Shown: positions 26,049 to 34,057, counted from the stretch's first letter. The stretch: DNA of 64,000 nt from a gamma proteobacterium HdN1 (GCA_000198515.1 FP929140.1:2206527-2270526), one strand, 5' to 3'. Numbers and translations: made by a program. The notes: a model not told the origin generated them from the letters alone.

Positions 26049-26207
26049 CTATCGAGGTTGTTGCTGCGCGTGCTTCTCAGCCTCTCGCTTTTCAATCAAA
26101 TACTGCTCGTACTTCTTCTCAAGAATGCAGTTTTGACGCCAAGCGATAATAAGGCCACCGCCAACAACGATCATGCCGGAAAGCATAATTGCAGTAATAG
26201 GATCCAT
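26049..26207 (-). CDS. 52-residue single-pass membrane protein (paralogue 3)
   Basis: MDPITAIMLSGMIVVGGGLII, then AWRQNCILEKKYEQYLIEK, REAEKHAQQQPR. CGGAGGACTTGCT before the ATG. The membrane helix differs from the paralogues at 24971 and 25196 while the tail is identical, so selection acts differently on the two halves. Downstream partner of the 26256-26537 gene. Confidence 0.78.
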   Translation of the reverse strand: MDPITAIMLSGMIVVGGGLIIAWRQNCILEKKYEQYLIEKREAEKHAQQQPR

Positions 26208-26255
26208 AGCAAGTCCTCCGTAGAGATAAAGAAAGTGTACACAAAAAATGGGCTT

Positions 26256-26537
26256 CTAGCCATCCGCATTTGGGGGCGATGCCGCCTTGTTTCGCTCGAA
26301 GCTTTCAAGGTGTGCTGTCGCCGTGGCCTTGATCCATGCGAGGGGCAGCCAAAACAAAAACACTCCAAACATGATGCTCACTTGGACGTGCCAATCGGTA
26401 CAGGACGTAACCCACTCTTTTGAGAAAGAAAAATATACGCTGCTTCCTGACAGACTGAGCAATACTCGCTCGATGTTTTTGATGACCAGTTGATTCCTGC
26501 GATACTCGACCCACAGTTTGTGCTCTAAATCAGGCAT
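26256..26537 (-). CDS. 93-residue two-helix membrane protein (paralogue B)
   Basis: Shares WVEYRRNQLVIKNIERVLL and LPLAWIKATATAHLESFERNK with the protein at 25401-25688. The part between (SLSGSSVYFSFSKEWVTSC... VSIMFGVFLFW) is different. Followed 48 nt later by the 52-residue protein. The whole leader-gene-gene-terminator unit is a tandem duplicate of the neighbouring one. Confidence 0.75.
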   Translation of the reverse strand: MPDLEHKLWVEYRRNQLVIKNIERVLLSLSGSSVYFSFSKEWVTSCTDWHVQVSIMFGVFLFWLPLAWIKATATAHLESFERNKAASPPNADG

Positions 26538-26745
26538 TACGCCTCCTTGTTTTTCGTTGACAAAAAACTGGAAGCGAGCAGATCCCCGGAAGGTGCTCCC
26601 TTCCAGGGTGGTTGACTAAAAATGAACCGCCGCACGCTTACGCTGGGCCTCGCATTGAAGGTTCAGGTGCGAGCTAACGGGTCTGCAAGACAGTGCAGTG
26701 CTGTTTTACGGCCATCAGAGTACGGAACTCTGGCGCAGCTCGCAA
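26538..26745 (-). promoter_or_regulatory. Leader RNA element 4 (minus strand)
   Basis: Almost identical to element 3: TTGCGA (26745-26740), 17 bases, TACTCT (26722-26717); hairpin A with CTGTCT loop; pseudoknot CTCGCA/TGCGAG with TGAACC/GGTTCA (26623-26628); H1 and RBS hairpin up to 26539. It stands back to back with the plus-strand promoter at 26780. Confidence 0.72.
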
Positions 26746-26779
26746 GCGTTGGAGTCGGAAAGCACCTACAAAACTCCCC

Positions 26780-26978
26780 TTGAAACCAAATGGATAGCGG
26801 TATATCTTCGATTACGAAAACAGCGCTGCACTGTCTTGCAGTCCCTTTTCACCGCACTTAAACCTGCAATGCGGTCGATCCTTTGGATCGGGTTTGCTTT
26901 ATCACTTCACCCACCGGGAGAACACTTCTCCCCGATGGGTAGCAGGGTTTCTCCCATTTTTTTATTTAGGAGAACCCT
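26780..26978 (+). promoter_or_regulatory. Leader RNA element 5 (plus strand)
   Basis: Promoter TTGAAA (26780), 17 bases, TATCTT (26803). Hairpin A CTGCA-CTGTCT-TGCAG (26826-26841), CCCTTT, pseudoknot ACCGCA (26851)/TGCGGT (26870) with loop AAACC pairing GGTTT (26891) across CGATCC-TTT-GGATCG. H1 CGGGAGAA-CAC-TTCTCCCCG (26915-26934). H2 AGGGTTTCTCC (26944) pairs with GGAGAACCCT (26969), enclosing the ribosome site. Confidence 0.75.
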
Positions 26979-27227
26979 ATGTCTAACGCAATCAGCGTGT
27001 TTGTAAGCCTGTATCGGAAAATCGGTGCCGGAAATTCGTGGCGGATCATGCTCGTCGATTACGAGCATGTAGATACCACTTTCCTTAAGGTCGAAGCCGT
27101 CGTTGAGCGCCTTAGCTCAATTGGCGACCTTCTTGAGGAGCTCCTGCCCAACGATGGAGACTTCTTTACGGTGGTCGAACATGAGCTTGGCAGCCATGGC
27201 CGATGCACTGACAGGATACCGGCGTAA
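26979..27227 (+). CDS. Hypothetical 82-residue protein
   Basis: MSNAISVFVSLYRKIGAGNSW, a soluble acidic protein with a helical VVERLSSIGDLLEELLP segment. It starts right after an RBS-sequestering hairpin and is the first gene of the plus-strand unit with the two-helix and 40-residue membrane proteins. I do not recognise the family. Confidence 0.6.
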   Translation: MSNAISVFVSLYRKIGAGNSWRIMLVDYEHVDTTFLKVEAVVERLSSIGDLLEELLPNDGDFFTVVEHELGSHGRCTDRIPA

Positions 27228-27248
27228 CCTTTCAATCTTTCAATCCTG

Positions 27249-27310
27249 CCCCAAGGGAATCACCCCTTGGGGTGTTTTCCATGGGGCATTTTCAGCTCAT
27301 GGAGAACATA
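27249..27310 (+). promoter_or_regulatory. Tandem hairpins covering the ribosome site of the 27311 gene
   Basis: H1 CCCCAAGGG/CCCTTGGGG (27249-27272). H2 TGTTTTCCATG (27273) pairs over 11 bp, one wobble, with CATGGAGAACA (27298-27308). No pseudoknot element here because it is internal to the unit. Confidence 0.65.
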
Positions 27311-27583
27311 ATGACTAATCTAAATTTCGCGCAAAAGAAGCTAGGGATGCTTCAGGCGTCACTCGCCAAAACCCAAATCTGGGTGTGGTACACTCGTATC
27401 GTGATGGGGGCACTGGCGGCAAGGCTTGCGACTGACTGGCAAACGTGGGAATTATCCACGGTCTTGGCAAGTATTCCTGCCATCTTGGTTCTGGCCGCTT
27501 TTCATTTGCATTTTGCAGGCAGGGTAGCGCTTCTCAAAAATGAGATCCATTTCTTGGCGGGCCAGATCGAATCTGGCCCCTGA
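27311..27583 (+). CDS. 90-residue two-helix membrane protein
   Basis: N-terminal helix KKLGMLQASLAKTQIWVWY, TM1 RIVMGALAARLA, linker TDWQTWEL, TM2 VLASIPAILVLAAFHLHF, then AGRVALLKNEIHFLAG. The end resembles that of the 27844 protein (HLDLAVRVAILRN), so they are probably homologous. Same architecture and size as the minus-strand membrane proteins, with different sequence. GGAG is buried in the upstream hairpin. Confidence 0.68.
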   Translation: MTNLNFAQKKLGMLQASLAKTQIWVWYTRIVMGALAARLATDWQTWELSTVLASIPAILVLAAFHLHFAGRVALLKNEIHFLAGQIESGP

Positions 27584-27641
27584 TGGAATGGGTGCCGCTC
27601 ACCGTTAAAAACCCTAAATGCCATCTGGAGCTCGACAACCG

Positions 27642-27764
27642 ATGATAGATACTGTGTACATCCTTTCCTTTTTAGGATGGGTACTTGTTATTTACTGCTA
27701 TTTCGCTGAAAAGGCGGAAAAAAAAGCGTTTGCACTGCTTTTGGAGCAGGAAAAATCTGAATAG
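27642..27764 (+). CDS. 40-residue single-pass membrane protein
   Basis: MIDTVYILSFLGWVLVIYCYF, then AEKAEKKAFALLLEQEKSE: one membrane helix and a charged tail, as in the small partners at 24971, 25196, 26049, 42003, 42837 and 43612. CTGGAG precedes the start at 13 nt. Not homologous in an obvious way, but same size, topology and position after a two-helix protein. Confidence 0.6.
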   Translation: MIDTVYILSFLGWVLVIYCYFAEKAEKKAFALLLEQEKSE

Positions 27765-27843
27765 CCGTATCGTTATCCGCTTAAACAGTCCTGCACGCGT
27801 ATCGTGTGCAGGCTCTGTTGTGGCAAACGGAGCATAACCGCAC

Positions 27844-28083
27844 ATGATTGCCGAGCCCTCTTCCCATTCGCAACAAACGGCCCTACGAAAAAACCTTCGT
27901 TGGCTCTGGGTATGCCGAGTGCTGCTAGCGGTAGCGGTCGCAAGCCTTCTCCTGACCCATTCTTGGCAACCGCTGCCTGCCGTCATCGTCGTATCCTTGA
28001 TATTGCTGCTGGCAAAAATCCACTTGGATCTGGCCGTCCGAGTAGCGATACTCCGGAATCACTGCTCGCTTCCGACCCACTGA
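27844..28083 (+). CDS. 79-residue two-helix membrane protein
   Basis: Basic RKNLRWLWVCR, TM1 VLLAVAVASLLL, linker THSWQPLP, TM2 AVIVVSLILLLAKIHLDL, then AVRVAILRNH. Homologous ending with the 27311 protein. The start follows GCTCTG...CGGAGC (27808-27836), which hides GGAG. Function unknown. Confidence 0.62.
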   Translation: MIAEPSSHSQQTALRKNLRWLWVCRVLLAVAVASLLLTHSWQPLPAVIVVSLILLLAKIHLDLAVRVAILRNHCSLPTH

Positions 28084-28131
28084 AACTGGGCATCATGGAT
28101 CCCCCGCGATCTCGCGTGTCCCGCCCCCACG

Positions 28132-28328
28132 TTGACCGTTTCACGAGAACCTCGCTATAGTGGCGAGGTTAACAGCACTGCACTGTCTTGCAGGCCCTTT
28201 AACCCGTACCTAAACCTGCAATGCGGGCGATCCTTGTGATCGGGTTTATTTTTTAATCAACCACCACCTGCTGGGAGAACCTCTCCCAATTGGGGGCGTG
28301 TTTCTCTGGCACTCACTGGAGAAACACA
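28132..28328 (+). promoter_or_regulatory. Leader RNA element 6 before the RadC-like gene
   Basis: Promoter TTGACC (28132), 18 bases, TATAGT (28156). Hairpin A CTGCA-CTGTCT-TGCAG (28178-28193), CCCTTTA, pseudoknot CCCGTA (28203)/TGCGGG (28222), loop TAAACC (28211) with GGTTTA (28243) across CGATC..GATCG. H1 TGGGAGA/TCTCCCA (28272-28288). H2 GTGTTTCTC (28298) pairs perfectly with GAGAAACAC (28319-28327). Confidence 0.77.
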
Positions 28329-28373
28329 ATGACTCGTTTTTTTAACCTCGAAACAATGTGGGGGGCGCCATGA
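28329..28373 (+). CDS. 14-codon leader peptide coupled to the RadC-like gene
   Basis: ATG at 28329 right after the RBS hairpin reads MTRFFNLETMWGAP and stops at TGA 28371-28373, overlapping the next ATG (28370) as ATGA. The only good ribosome site belongs to this mini-ORF, so the RadC-like protein is probably made by translational coupling. Confidence 0.5.
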   Translation: MTRFFNLETMWGAP

Positions 28374-28885
28374 ACGCACTCACCATGAACCAAGAGCTGA
28401 TCTGGGCGGCGGCAAATGATGTGCTTGACCTAGATTCGCTGAGTGAGCATCAAGAATCGGTGCTCGTGGATGTAGCCTGCCTGCTGCTTACGCGGCGTTT
28501 TAAGCAACAGCCGACCTTAATTGAATCACCTTCAGCCGCAACACGCTTAGCAAAAACGTGGCTGGGGCTTGAGCCCAATGAGGTGTTTGGCGTGATCTAT
28601 CTCGATGCGGGCCATTGCGTGATTGAGATGGTCAAGCATTTTCATGGGACGGTAGACTCCTCCCATGTTCACGCGCGTCCCATCATGCAAAAGGCGTTAG
28701 AGATTAACGCAGTTGCAGTGATTTTTTGCCACAACCATCCCTCGGGGAGAGCTGAACCCAGCGCATCTGACAAGGCGATCACAAATCACCTAATTACGGT
28801 GCTCAAGTACGTCGATGTGCGCGTGCTGGATCATCTCGTTGTCGGTGAAACGGTCGCCTCAATGGCCGGTCTTGGCATGATGTAG
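28370..28885 (+). CDS. radC: RadC-like JAB/MPN-domain protein
   Basis: 171 residues. JAMM metal motif: Glu in FGVIYLDAGHCVIE region, SSHVHARPIMQKALEINAVAVIFCHNHPSGRAEPSASD with HxH-type HNHPSG...SxxD. Full-length RadC is about 220 residues; this one has a short N-terminal helix instead of the HhH part, as usual for mobile-element copies. Exact role unresolved in the family; commonly next to anti-restriction or replication genes on mobile DNA. Confidence 0.88.
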   Translation: MNALTMNQELIWAAANDVLDLDSLSEHQESVLVDVACLLLTRRFKQQPTLIESPSAATRLAKTWLGLEPNEVFGVIYLDAGHCVIEMVKHFHGTVDSSHVHARPIMQKALEINAVAVIFCHNHPSGRAEPSASDKAITNHLITVLKYVDVRVLDHLVVGETVASMAGLGMM

Positions 28886-28930
28886 TGCTTTTTTAATTTT
28901 AATCTTTACCCACACTCAATCTTTACCCAC

Positions 28931-28997
28931 ATGGGAGATAACACATTTCCCATCGGGGCATTGTGTCGTCTCCACTTTTTTTCATGGAGAAACCACA
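28931..28997 (+). promoter_or_regulatory. Tandem hairpins before the DUF3275 gene
   Basis: H1 ATGGGA/TCCCAT (28931-28952) with AACACA in the loop. H2 TTGTG..TCTCCA (28961) pairs with TGGAGA..CACAA (28985), covering GGAG. Loop AACACA is complementary to TGTGT of the H2 arm. Confidence 0.6.
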
Positions 28998-29684
28998 ATG
29001 CTGATTAACGGTACTTTGCTTGTTCAACGCATCAACGGCACCCACGGGAGCTTTTCTGTTGGGAAAATTGAGTGCGAGTTCGGCATTCTTAACATCAAGG
29101 ATCCGCACCTCGATCAGTTCGATTCCGGAAAATATCCGGGGCGATTTAACGTCGAGCGGATTTTTCCGATCGGCTACATGACGCGCACCGGCGCGTTCAT
29201 CGTGGAAATTCGAGCCAAGGTGACGGATTATCTCTTCAGTGCGGATGAGCCCGGAATGCTGGATAGCAGCATCGCCCTGACGGAAATCGACCCTTTGGAG
29301 TCGCACTCGGCACAGGCGGTTGCTATTTTGCCACCCGCGCCGGAAAAGCCTGCGGCCCCTATCCTACAGAAAGCCGTCCCAGAGAAAGCAGCCACGCCCA
29401 AAGCGCCGGTTGTAGACACTGAGATGAAAGCGCCCTGTACGGTACCCGTGATCGCGCCACCCAAACCACCCGCAACCGACCCGGTTGCAGAGCTGTTTGG
29501 TGAGCTCTGGCCATTGGAAAATCGGGTGCGCTTGGATCCAACCACGGTGCGATCCGATGGTGAAAACCATCGCAAGCGCTGTATGTATCTGAAACAGCAA
29601 GGCTACAAGTTCCGCGCATCCTCCCAGACTTGGGAGCGCGAAGGGATGCCGCAATTGGCTGTTGCAGAAGTCTGTATTTTATAA
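28998..29684 (+). CDS. DUF3275-family element protein
   Basis: 228 residues. N-terminal domain LINGTLLVQRINGTHGSFSVGKIECEFGILNIKDPHLDQF and GRFNVERIFPIGYMTRTGAFIVEIRAKV is the DUF3275 core known from PFGI-1-like elements. An Ala/Pro/Lys-rich linker (about 100-155) and a C-terminal module (ELFGELWPLENRVRLDPT... RKRCMYLKQQGYKF) follow. Function unknown, often near the SSB-like protein. Confidence 0.75.
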   Translation: MLINGTLLVQRINGTHGSFSVGKIECEFGILNIKDPHLDQFDSGKYPGRFNVERIFPIGYMTRTGAFIVEIRAKVTDYLFSADEPGMLDSSIALTEIDPLESHSAQAVAILPPAPEKPAAPILQKAVPEKAATPKAPVVDTEMKAPCTVPVIAPPKPPATDPVAELFGELWPLENRVRLDPTTVRSDGENHRKRCMYLKQQGYKFRASSQTWEREGMPQLAVAEVCIL

Positions 29685-29702
29685 CGCAATTTTTTCACCC
29701 AT

Positions 29703-29779
29703 CGCCCAAACAGAGCACACCCGTTTGGGCGGTGCTCCGTTTGGGCTTTTTATTTGCCTTTTATTTCACGGAGCACGTT
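29703..29779 (+). promoter_or_regulatory. Tandem hairpins before the methyltransferase gene
   Basis: H1 CGCCCAAAC (29703)/GTTTGGGCG (29723) with GAGCAC in the loop. H2 GTGCTCCG (29732) pairs perfectly with CGGAGCAC (29769-29776), covering the ribosome site. GAGCAC of the H1 loop can pair with GTGCTC of the H2 arm instead. Confidence 0.68.
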
Positions 29780-30949
29780 ATGGCCCTTATGTTTCCAAGA
29801 CTCGCAAGAAATTTTATTAAGAACGGTTATTTTCCAACGGATGAAGACACGTTAAGCCGAATTCTGAGCGCACTTGCACCACAATCGGATCGCCCCGTGC
29901 GGGTGCTTGATCCGTGTTGTGGCGAGGGTGTAGCGCTGGCCGAGGTGCACCAGCACCTGCTTGCGCAAGGCGCTCAAGTAAGCTCCTTTGGGGTGGAGTA
30001 CAACGAGGAGCGTGCATGGCACGCAAAGCGTTTGCTCACACGCTGCATTCACGCAGACTTAAACGACTGCATGGTGGAGTTACGCGCTTTTGGTTTGCTC
30101 TGGCTAAACCCGCCGTATGGCGATTTGCTGAGCGATTTCGAGCATGCCTACACGGGCGGCAAGGAAAAAGGCGGACGCAAGCGGTTGGAGAAGGAGTTTT
30201 GTCGGCGAGCGTTTCCGATGTTACAGGCGGGCGGCGTGCTGGTCTTGATCGTGCCGTATAACGTGCTCGATGCGGAGCTGGCTAGCCTAGTTTCCCGTCA
30301 TTTTGGCGAGGTTTCTGTGTATGCGGCGCCTGAACAACAGTTTCGGCAAGCCGTGATTTTTGGGGTGAAGCGGGCGCGAGCCTCTGAACCTGAAAAAGCC
30401 GTTGTCCAAAAACTCACGCAGGCGCAAAACAACCTGTATTTCGACACCGATTCTGGCGTCTGGACGGAAGGCTTTTCAATGCACTGCCAGCTTCCGGAAG
30501 TCTGGAACAGAGCGCCGTATGTCGTGCCTGCCTGTCACAGTCACAAGGGGCAAGAGGATGTGCGGTTTTATTCGGTGCGCGTCGATGTACGTCAACTGGA
30601 ACAGGAGATTGAACAATCCCCTGTGTTGTGGTCACGGTTTCCCTTGCTGTTTCGAACCCAAACGGAAACGCGCCGTCAGCCGTTACGCAAGCTGTCCGAT
30701 TGGCATCTGGCGTTGATGTTGGCTGCGGGGCAAGTCTCTGGGATCGTTCGCAGCGAATCAGGCCAAGTGCTGCTGGTGAAGGGGGATACCTTTAAAACCA
30801 AAAGCATGCGGCAAGAAACCGAGATTAACGAATCCACAGGCGATCTTTCGATCACGCGCATTGCAACGGATCGCTTTGTTCCGATGATTCGAGCGCTGGA
30901 TTTCACGCCAGAGAGCCCAAACTTTGGCCGTGTAATCCATATCCAGTAG
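29780..30949 (+). CDS. DUF6094-type SAM-dependent DNA methyltransferase-like protein
   Basis: 389 residues. Motif I VLDPCCGEG (42-50) and catalytic NPPY at 110-113 (LLWLNPPYGD) are those of adenine-N6 methyltransferases of the TaqI/Eco57I kind. RRAFPMLQAGGVLVLIVPYNVLD follows as the next core strand. No recognition domain or nuclease is seen. Family is common beside SNF2-type helicases in conjugative elements and could modify element DNA or act as anti-restriction; target unknown. Start 29780 follows the RBS hairpin. Confidence 0.8.
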   Translation: MALMFPRLARNFIKNGYFPTDEDTLSRILSALAPQSDRPVRVLDPCCGEGVALAEVHQHLLAQGAQVSSFGVEYNEERAWHAKRLLTRCIHADLNDCMVELRAFGLLWLNPPYGDLLSDFEHAYTGGKEKGGRKRLEKEFCRRAFPMLQAGGVLVLIVPYNVLDAELASLVSRHFGEVSVYAAPEQQFRQAVIFGVKRARASEPEKAVVQKLTQAQNNLYFDTDSGVWTEGFSMHCQLPEVWNRAPYVVPACHSHKGQEDVRFYSVRVDVRQLEQEIEQSPVLWSRFPLLFRTQTETRRQPLRKLSDWHLALMLAAGQVSGIVRSESGQVLLVKGDTFKTKSMRQETEINESTGDLSITRIATDRFVPMIRALDFTPESPNFGRVIHIQ

Positions 30950-30959
30950 GAGGTGTACC

Positions 30960-31529
30960 GTGCTTATTTTAGATTGTCACAACGATGTCTACTGCGATGG
31001 GCTGCTCACCGATACCGACGGTAATTTGCTGTTTATGTCGGTGTGGGGACGGGATACACAAATCTCAGAACTATTGGCGCGCCTCACGCTGCCCGACCAT
31101 CCTGATGGGATACGGGCGTTTGTTGCTAAAGATCAGGACGTCGCGTACCGCGTGATCGTTCCTGATGTGAAGCAGCTGGACAAAGTGCAAGGACGGGCAA
31201 GCCGGAGCGTGTTCGGGGATCTGATTCAGCTTTTTGTGTTTTCGACACTGCTACATAAGCCGGATCGGGTGAGCCGTGAGGCTTGGGCCATTTACCGGAT
31301 CGGCCAACAGGCGAAACCGGATATTTGGCCGCTCATCATGGAGACGTGTCATGTACCGCTGCTCGATCACTGGCGCGAGCCCGTGATTGAGGCATTTTCG
31401 GGGCTTGGATGGATCGTGCATGTTGAGGGGTATAACATGGGAGCGCTGGGCGTAAAGCTTGGGGATGACCATGTGGAAGCCTGCATCAGTGCGCTGATTA
31501 CAACACGCACCCTTACCTTGACGCCTTGA
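30960..31529 (+). CDS. Hypothetical protein downstream of the methyltransferase
   Basis: 189 residues, GTG start with AGGAGGTG at the right distance, 10 nt after the methyltransferase stop: same operon. MLILDCHNDVYCDGLLTDTDGNLLF starts a soluble alpha/beta protein with a FGDLIQLFVFSTLLHKPDRVSREAWAIY helix region. No family recognised. May assist the methyltransferase. Confidence 0.7.
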   Translation: MLILDCHNDVYCDGLLTDTDGNLLFMSVWGRDTQISELLARLTLPDHPDGIRAFVAKDQDVAYRVIVPDVKQLDKVQGRASRSVFGDLIQLFVFSTLLHKPDRVSREAWAIYRIGQQAKPDIWPLIMETCHVPLLDHWREPVIEAFSGLGWIVHVEGYNMGALGVKLGDDHVEACISALITTRTLTLTP

Positions 31530-31562
31530 CCTGAGCTTTCAGGTTTCAGGTGATTGCTACAG

Positions 31563-31594
31563 AAAACGCTGCCGGAAGGTGGCGTTTTTTTTTG
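31563..31594 (+). terminator. Rho-independent terminator
   Basis: AAAACGC-tg-CC-GGAA-GG-tg-GCGTTTT followed by a long T run, 34 bases after the 30960-31529 gene. Confidence 0.85.
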
Positions 31595-31614
31595 TAAAAT
31601 AGCGCCCACACAAT

Positions 31615-31661
31615 TTGCAAAAACTCACCAATAAAGTTAGTGTTCGCGTAAAAAGACGAAC
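31615..31661 (+). promoter_or_regulatory. Promoter and operator candidate of the MqsA-like gene
   Basis: TTGCAA (31615), 17 bases, TAGTGT (31638). GTTCG (31642) ... CGAAC (31657) is an inverted repeat overlapping the -10 and start site, suiting autorepression. Confidence 0.4.
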
Positions 31662-31691
31662 CGCAAGCCGTTGATACTAAGGAGCTAGCCC

Positions 31692-32087
31692 ATGAAATGC
31701 CCTGCCTGTGGTGGCGCCAAGTTCATCCAAGATACTCGCGACCTGCCATACAGCTACAAAGGCCACGACACCGTAATTTTGGCGGTTACAGGCGATTTTT
31801 GCGCCAGGTGTGGAGAATCCATCACCGATGCGGCTGAAAATGAGCGAGTCATGCGCGAGGTAAAAGCATTTAACCGGCAGATCAATACGTCCAATAGTGA
31901 TCCTGCCTTTATTTTGTCGATGCGTAAAAAGCTTAACCTTGCCCAGAGCGAGGCGGCCAAAATTTTTGGTGGGGGAATTAACGCATTTTCTCGCTATGAG
32001 AATGGAGTAAGCGAGCCGCCACTTTCGTTAATTAAGCTACTCAAGTTGCTGGATCGCCACCCTGAGCTGCTCAAAGAACTAAGGTAA
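31692..32087 (+). CDS. MqsA-like antitoxin/regulator without its toxin
   Basis: 131 residues. N-terminal zinc site CPACG ... CARCG (two CxxC), C-terminal Xre-type HTH LNLAQSEAAKIFGGGINAFSRYENG, and the ending LLKLLDRHPELLKEL are those of MqsA/YgiT (E. coli 131 residues). The mqsR toxin normally lies directly upstream; the 160 bases there contain only a terminator and promoter, so this is an orphan. AAGGAG precedes the ATG. Confidence 0.87.
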   Translation: MKCPACGGAKFIQDTRDLPYSYKGHDTVILAVTGDFCARCGESITDAAENERVMREVKAFNRQINTSNSDPAFILSMRKKLNLAQSEAAKIFGGGINAFSRYENGVSEPPLSLIKLLKLLDRHPELLKELR

Positions 32088-32122
32088 ACCTAAGCCGTTG
32101 GCGCGAGCCTCTCGCGCCTTGC

Positions 32123-32353
32123 CTAAGCGTTTCGTCCATCCCAGTCGTATTCTTCCTCACCGTGGTCGCTTTCGTGGCAATAATCCGGCGGTGGGGTTTG
32201 GTCGCAGGGTTCCAGCCAGCTCGGCGCGCCACAGTATTTGCAGGTGTATGGTGGCTGCGGTTTTGAGCTAACCGTATCCGCTCGGTGCGTCTGATGGGTT
32301 GCGGTCTGCATTGCATCCGCCTTTTGAACATTCAAACTCTGCTTTACGGTCAT
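32123..32353 (-). CDS. Small zinc-ribbon-like protein
   Basis: 76 residues. YTCKYCGAPSWLEPCDQTPPPDYCHESDHGEEEYDWDG has CxxC followed by C and C/H candidates for a zinc knuckle, then an acidic tail. GGGTGA before the ATG. Similar tiny zinc-ribbon proteins are common in conjugative elements, but I cannot name the family. A DnaA-box-like TTATCCACAG at 32413 lies between it and the next minus-strand gene. Confidence 0.5.
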   Translation of the reverse strand: MTVKQSLNVQKADAMQTATHQTHRADTVSSKPQPPYTCKYCGAPSWLEPCDQTPPPDYCHESDHGEEEYDWDGRNA

Positions 32354-32481
32354 TTTTCACCCAATTATGGCGGAGAGGGATAAATAAAGGTGAGGACTGA
32401 CTTTCTACCGCGCTTCACACAGAGTTATCCACAGATTCTGGGGACAACTTTGTGCAAGCACGTGGATCCAACCATCATTCG

Positions 32482-33699
32482 TTACGTAGCAGGGCGCAAT
32501 AACGTCGGGGATGGGTTTTTCATCCAGCTTTCTAAATCAATGATTTTTTTGTTGGATAGTTCGCCGTTTGCAGGTGCGAAATTCACCCACACTTTGCCGT
32601 AGGCGCCCATGCCGCCCGCGCGCCGCGTCTCAAAGCCTGTACTGAAGCCGTGCCCCTGTTTCACCGAGGTTTCCACGAGTGTGACTTTTTGGAGGGTGGC
32701 AAGGTTGCGAACGATCGTCTTTTTTAACGTGTCCTCGACCGTAATCGCAAACGGCCCACTGGGTGAGTTAACCATTTGTGCTTTACCTTCGACATAATTA
32801 CGAAACGAAGTTTCGCTGGTGACGTTGACGACGATGTCTTTTGCGGTAGCGGTTTTTTCGCCTCGCTCTACGTTCCAGAACGAAACGTCATACAGCTCTT
32901 CCTGTGAGGACGGCAGCACACCGAACAACTTGTGAGGGCCGCGATGTTGCAGGATGCGCAGGTGTTTGCCATAGGCAATGTCGGTGTCCACCCCAAAATC
33001 AGCCACCTTGTAGCCGACCGGTAGCGCAGAGGTAAAAGGCGCTTTGCCCGCTTCAAAATAGGTCACGACGGTACTGTCTTCCCGCAGCGTTACCACGCCC
33101 CGCGAGGTCAGAAAAAACTGCTGCACCTGAATCGGTTCATCCTTCCCAAAACTCCAGAGATGACGGGCGCCATTCGTGGCATAACGCGCAATCTTAACCG
33201 GCGTTTTGCCTGCGGTGCGCACATCGAGCAGCTTTAGGTCGTAATGGGTCAGGCCATCCTGCACCTTGCCTACACGGGTTTCCTGCACAAGATAGGTGAT
33301 GTATCCAGTGTCCGAGAGCGGCGACCATGTGTAAATCGGCCCCTGCGGGTCGATCACGCGCCGACCGTTGGCCAGCAGTTGTGAGGTGTTCTGGGTTTGT
33401 GCCCAAGGGCCTTTCTTTTCGGTAAAGGTCAGGCCAAAGGTTTGGTCTTCGGTGGGGGTGCTGATCTCTACGGGTGAGAAGGAGCTTGGCGTGAACGGTT
33501 TGACGCTACCTTGGTCGATCGGGTCAGAGCTGGGCGCCAACAACTCATCGGGCGTCGCCTTCATGTTGGTGACTTTGAATTCCGGCACATTGGGAAGTAG
33601 GGTACCGCAGCCAGAAGTCATAGTGGCAACGGCAACGAGCGAGCCACATGCAAGTGCTCGTAAGCTTAGTCTGGGCGTTATTGATTTTTTTGGCAGCAT
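32482..33699 (-). CDS. Large lipoprotein of unknown function
   Basis: 405 residues from ATG 33699. Signal peptide with lipobox TSGC (Cys31) followed by GTLLPNVPEF. The mature part is beta-rich with repeating 'WSPLSDTGYITYL', 'ARHLWSFGKDEPIQVQQFFL' and 'YDVSFWNVERGE' segments, suggesting a beta-propeller-like or layered fold. Asp at +2 is absent, so sorting to the outer membrane is expected. Not part of the known GI-type secretion set; could be surface cargo. Function unknown. Confidence 0.7.
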   Translation of the reverse strand: MLPKKSITPRLSLRALACGSLVAVATMTSGCGTLLPNVPEFKVTNMKATPDELLAPSSDPIDQGSVKPFTPSSFSPVEISTPTEDQTFGLTFTEKKGPWAQTQNTSQLLANGRRVIDPQGPIYTWSPLSDTGYITYLVQETRVGKVQDGLTHYDLKLLDVRTAGKTPVKIARYATNGARHLWSFGKDEPIQVQQFFLTSRGVVTLREDSTVVTYFEAGKAPFTSALPVGYKVADFGVDTDIAYGKHLRILQHRGPHKLFGVLPSSQEELYDVSFWNVERGEKTATAKDIVVNVTSETSFRNYVEGKAQMVNSPSGPFAITVEDTLKKTIVRNLATLQKVTLVETSVKQGHGFSTGFETRRAGGMGAYGKVWVNFAPANGELSNKKIIDLESWMKNPSPTLLRPAT

Positions 33700-34057
33700 A
33701 GAGGCTTTCTTTCCATTCCATATTAAGTAGGGTGTGCTTTTGACGACCAAACTTTAATGACACACGATTCGCTTGGAACGATCGTCTAAGTCATTGTTTC
33801 CATTTGGATTCACACTATAACACCGTGAATGCGGTTTGCTTCCATAAGTCGCCAGCGGCAAGGATGCAAGAAATGCAAGGCCGGTGTCGTGTGAATTGCT
33901 GCAAGAGGCGCAGCGAGCGATAAAGAGACGCATCGCGATAAAGAAAAGCCCCTCTTACCTACCCGAAACGTCAGATTCCTCTTCCCGCCTTGGAGCGGGC
34001 AGCCGCCGACCTTGGTGCAGCGCGGGCGCAGATCGAGCAGCGGTACGTTACGAAAAT

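Noticed and set aside
31530-31691. mqsR toxin upstream of the MqsA-like gene
   Set aside because: Only a terminator and promoter fit in the 160 bases.
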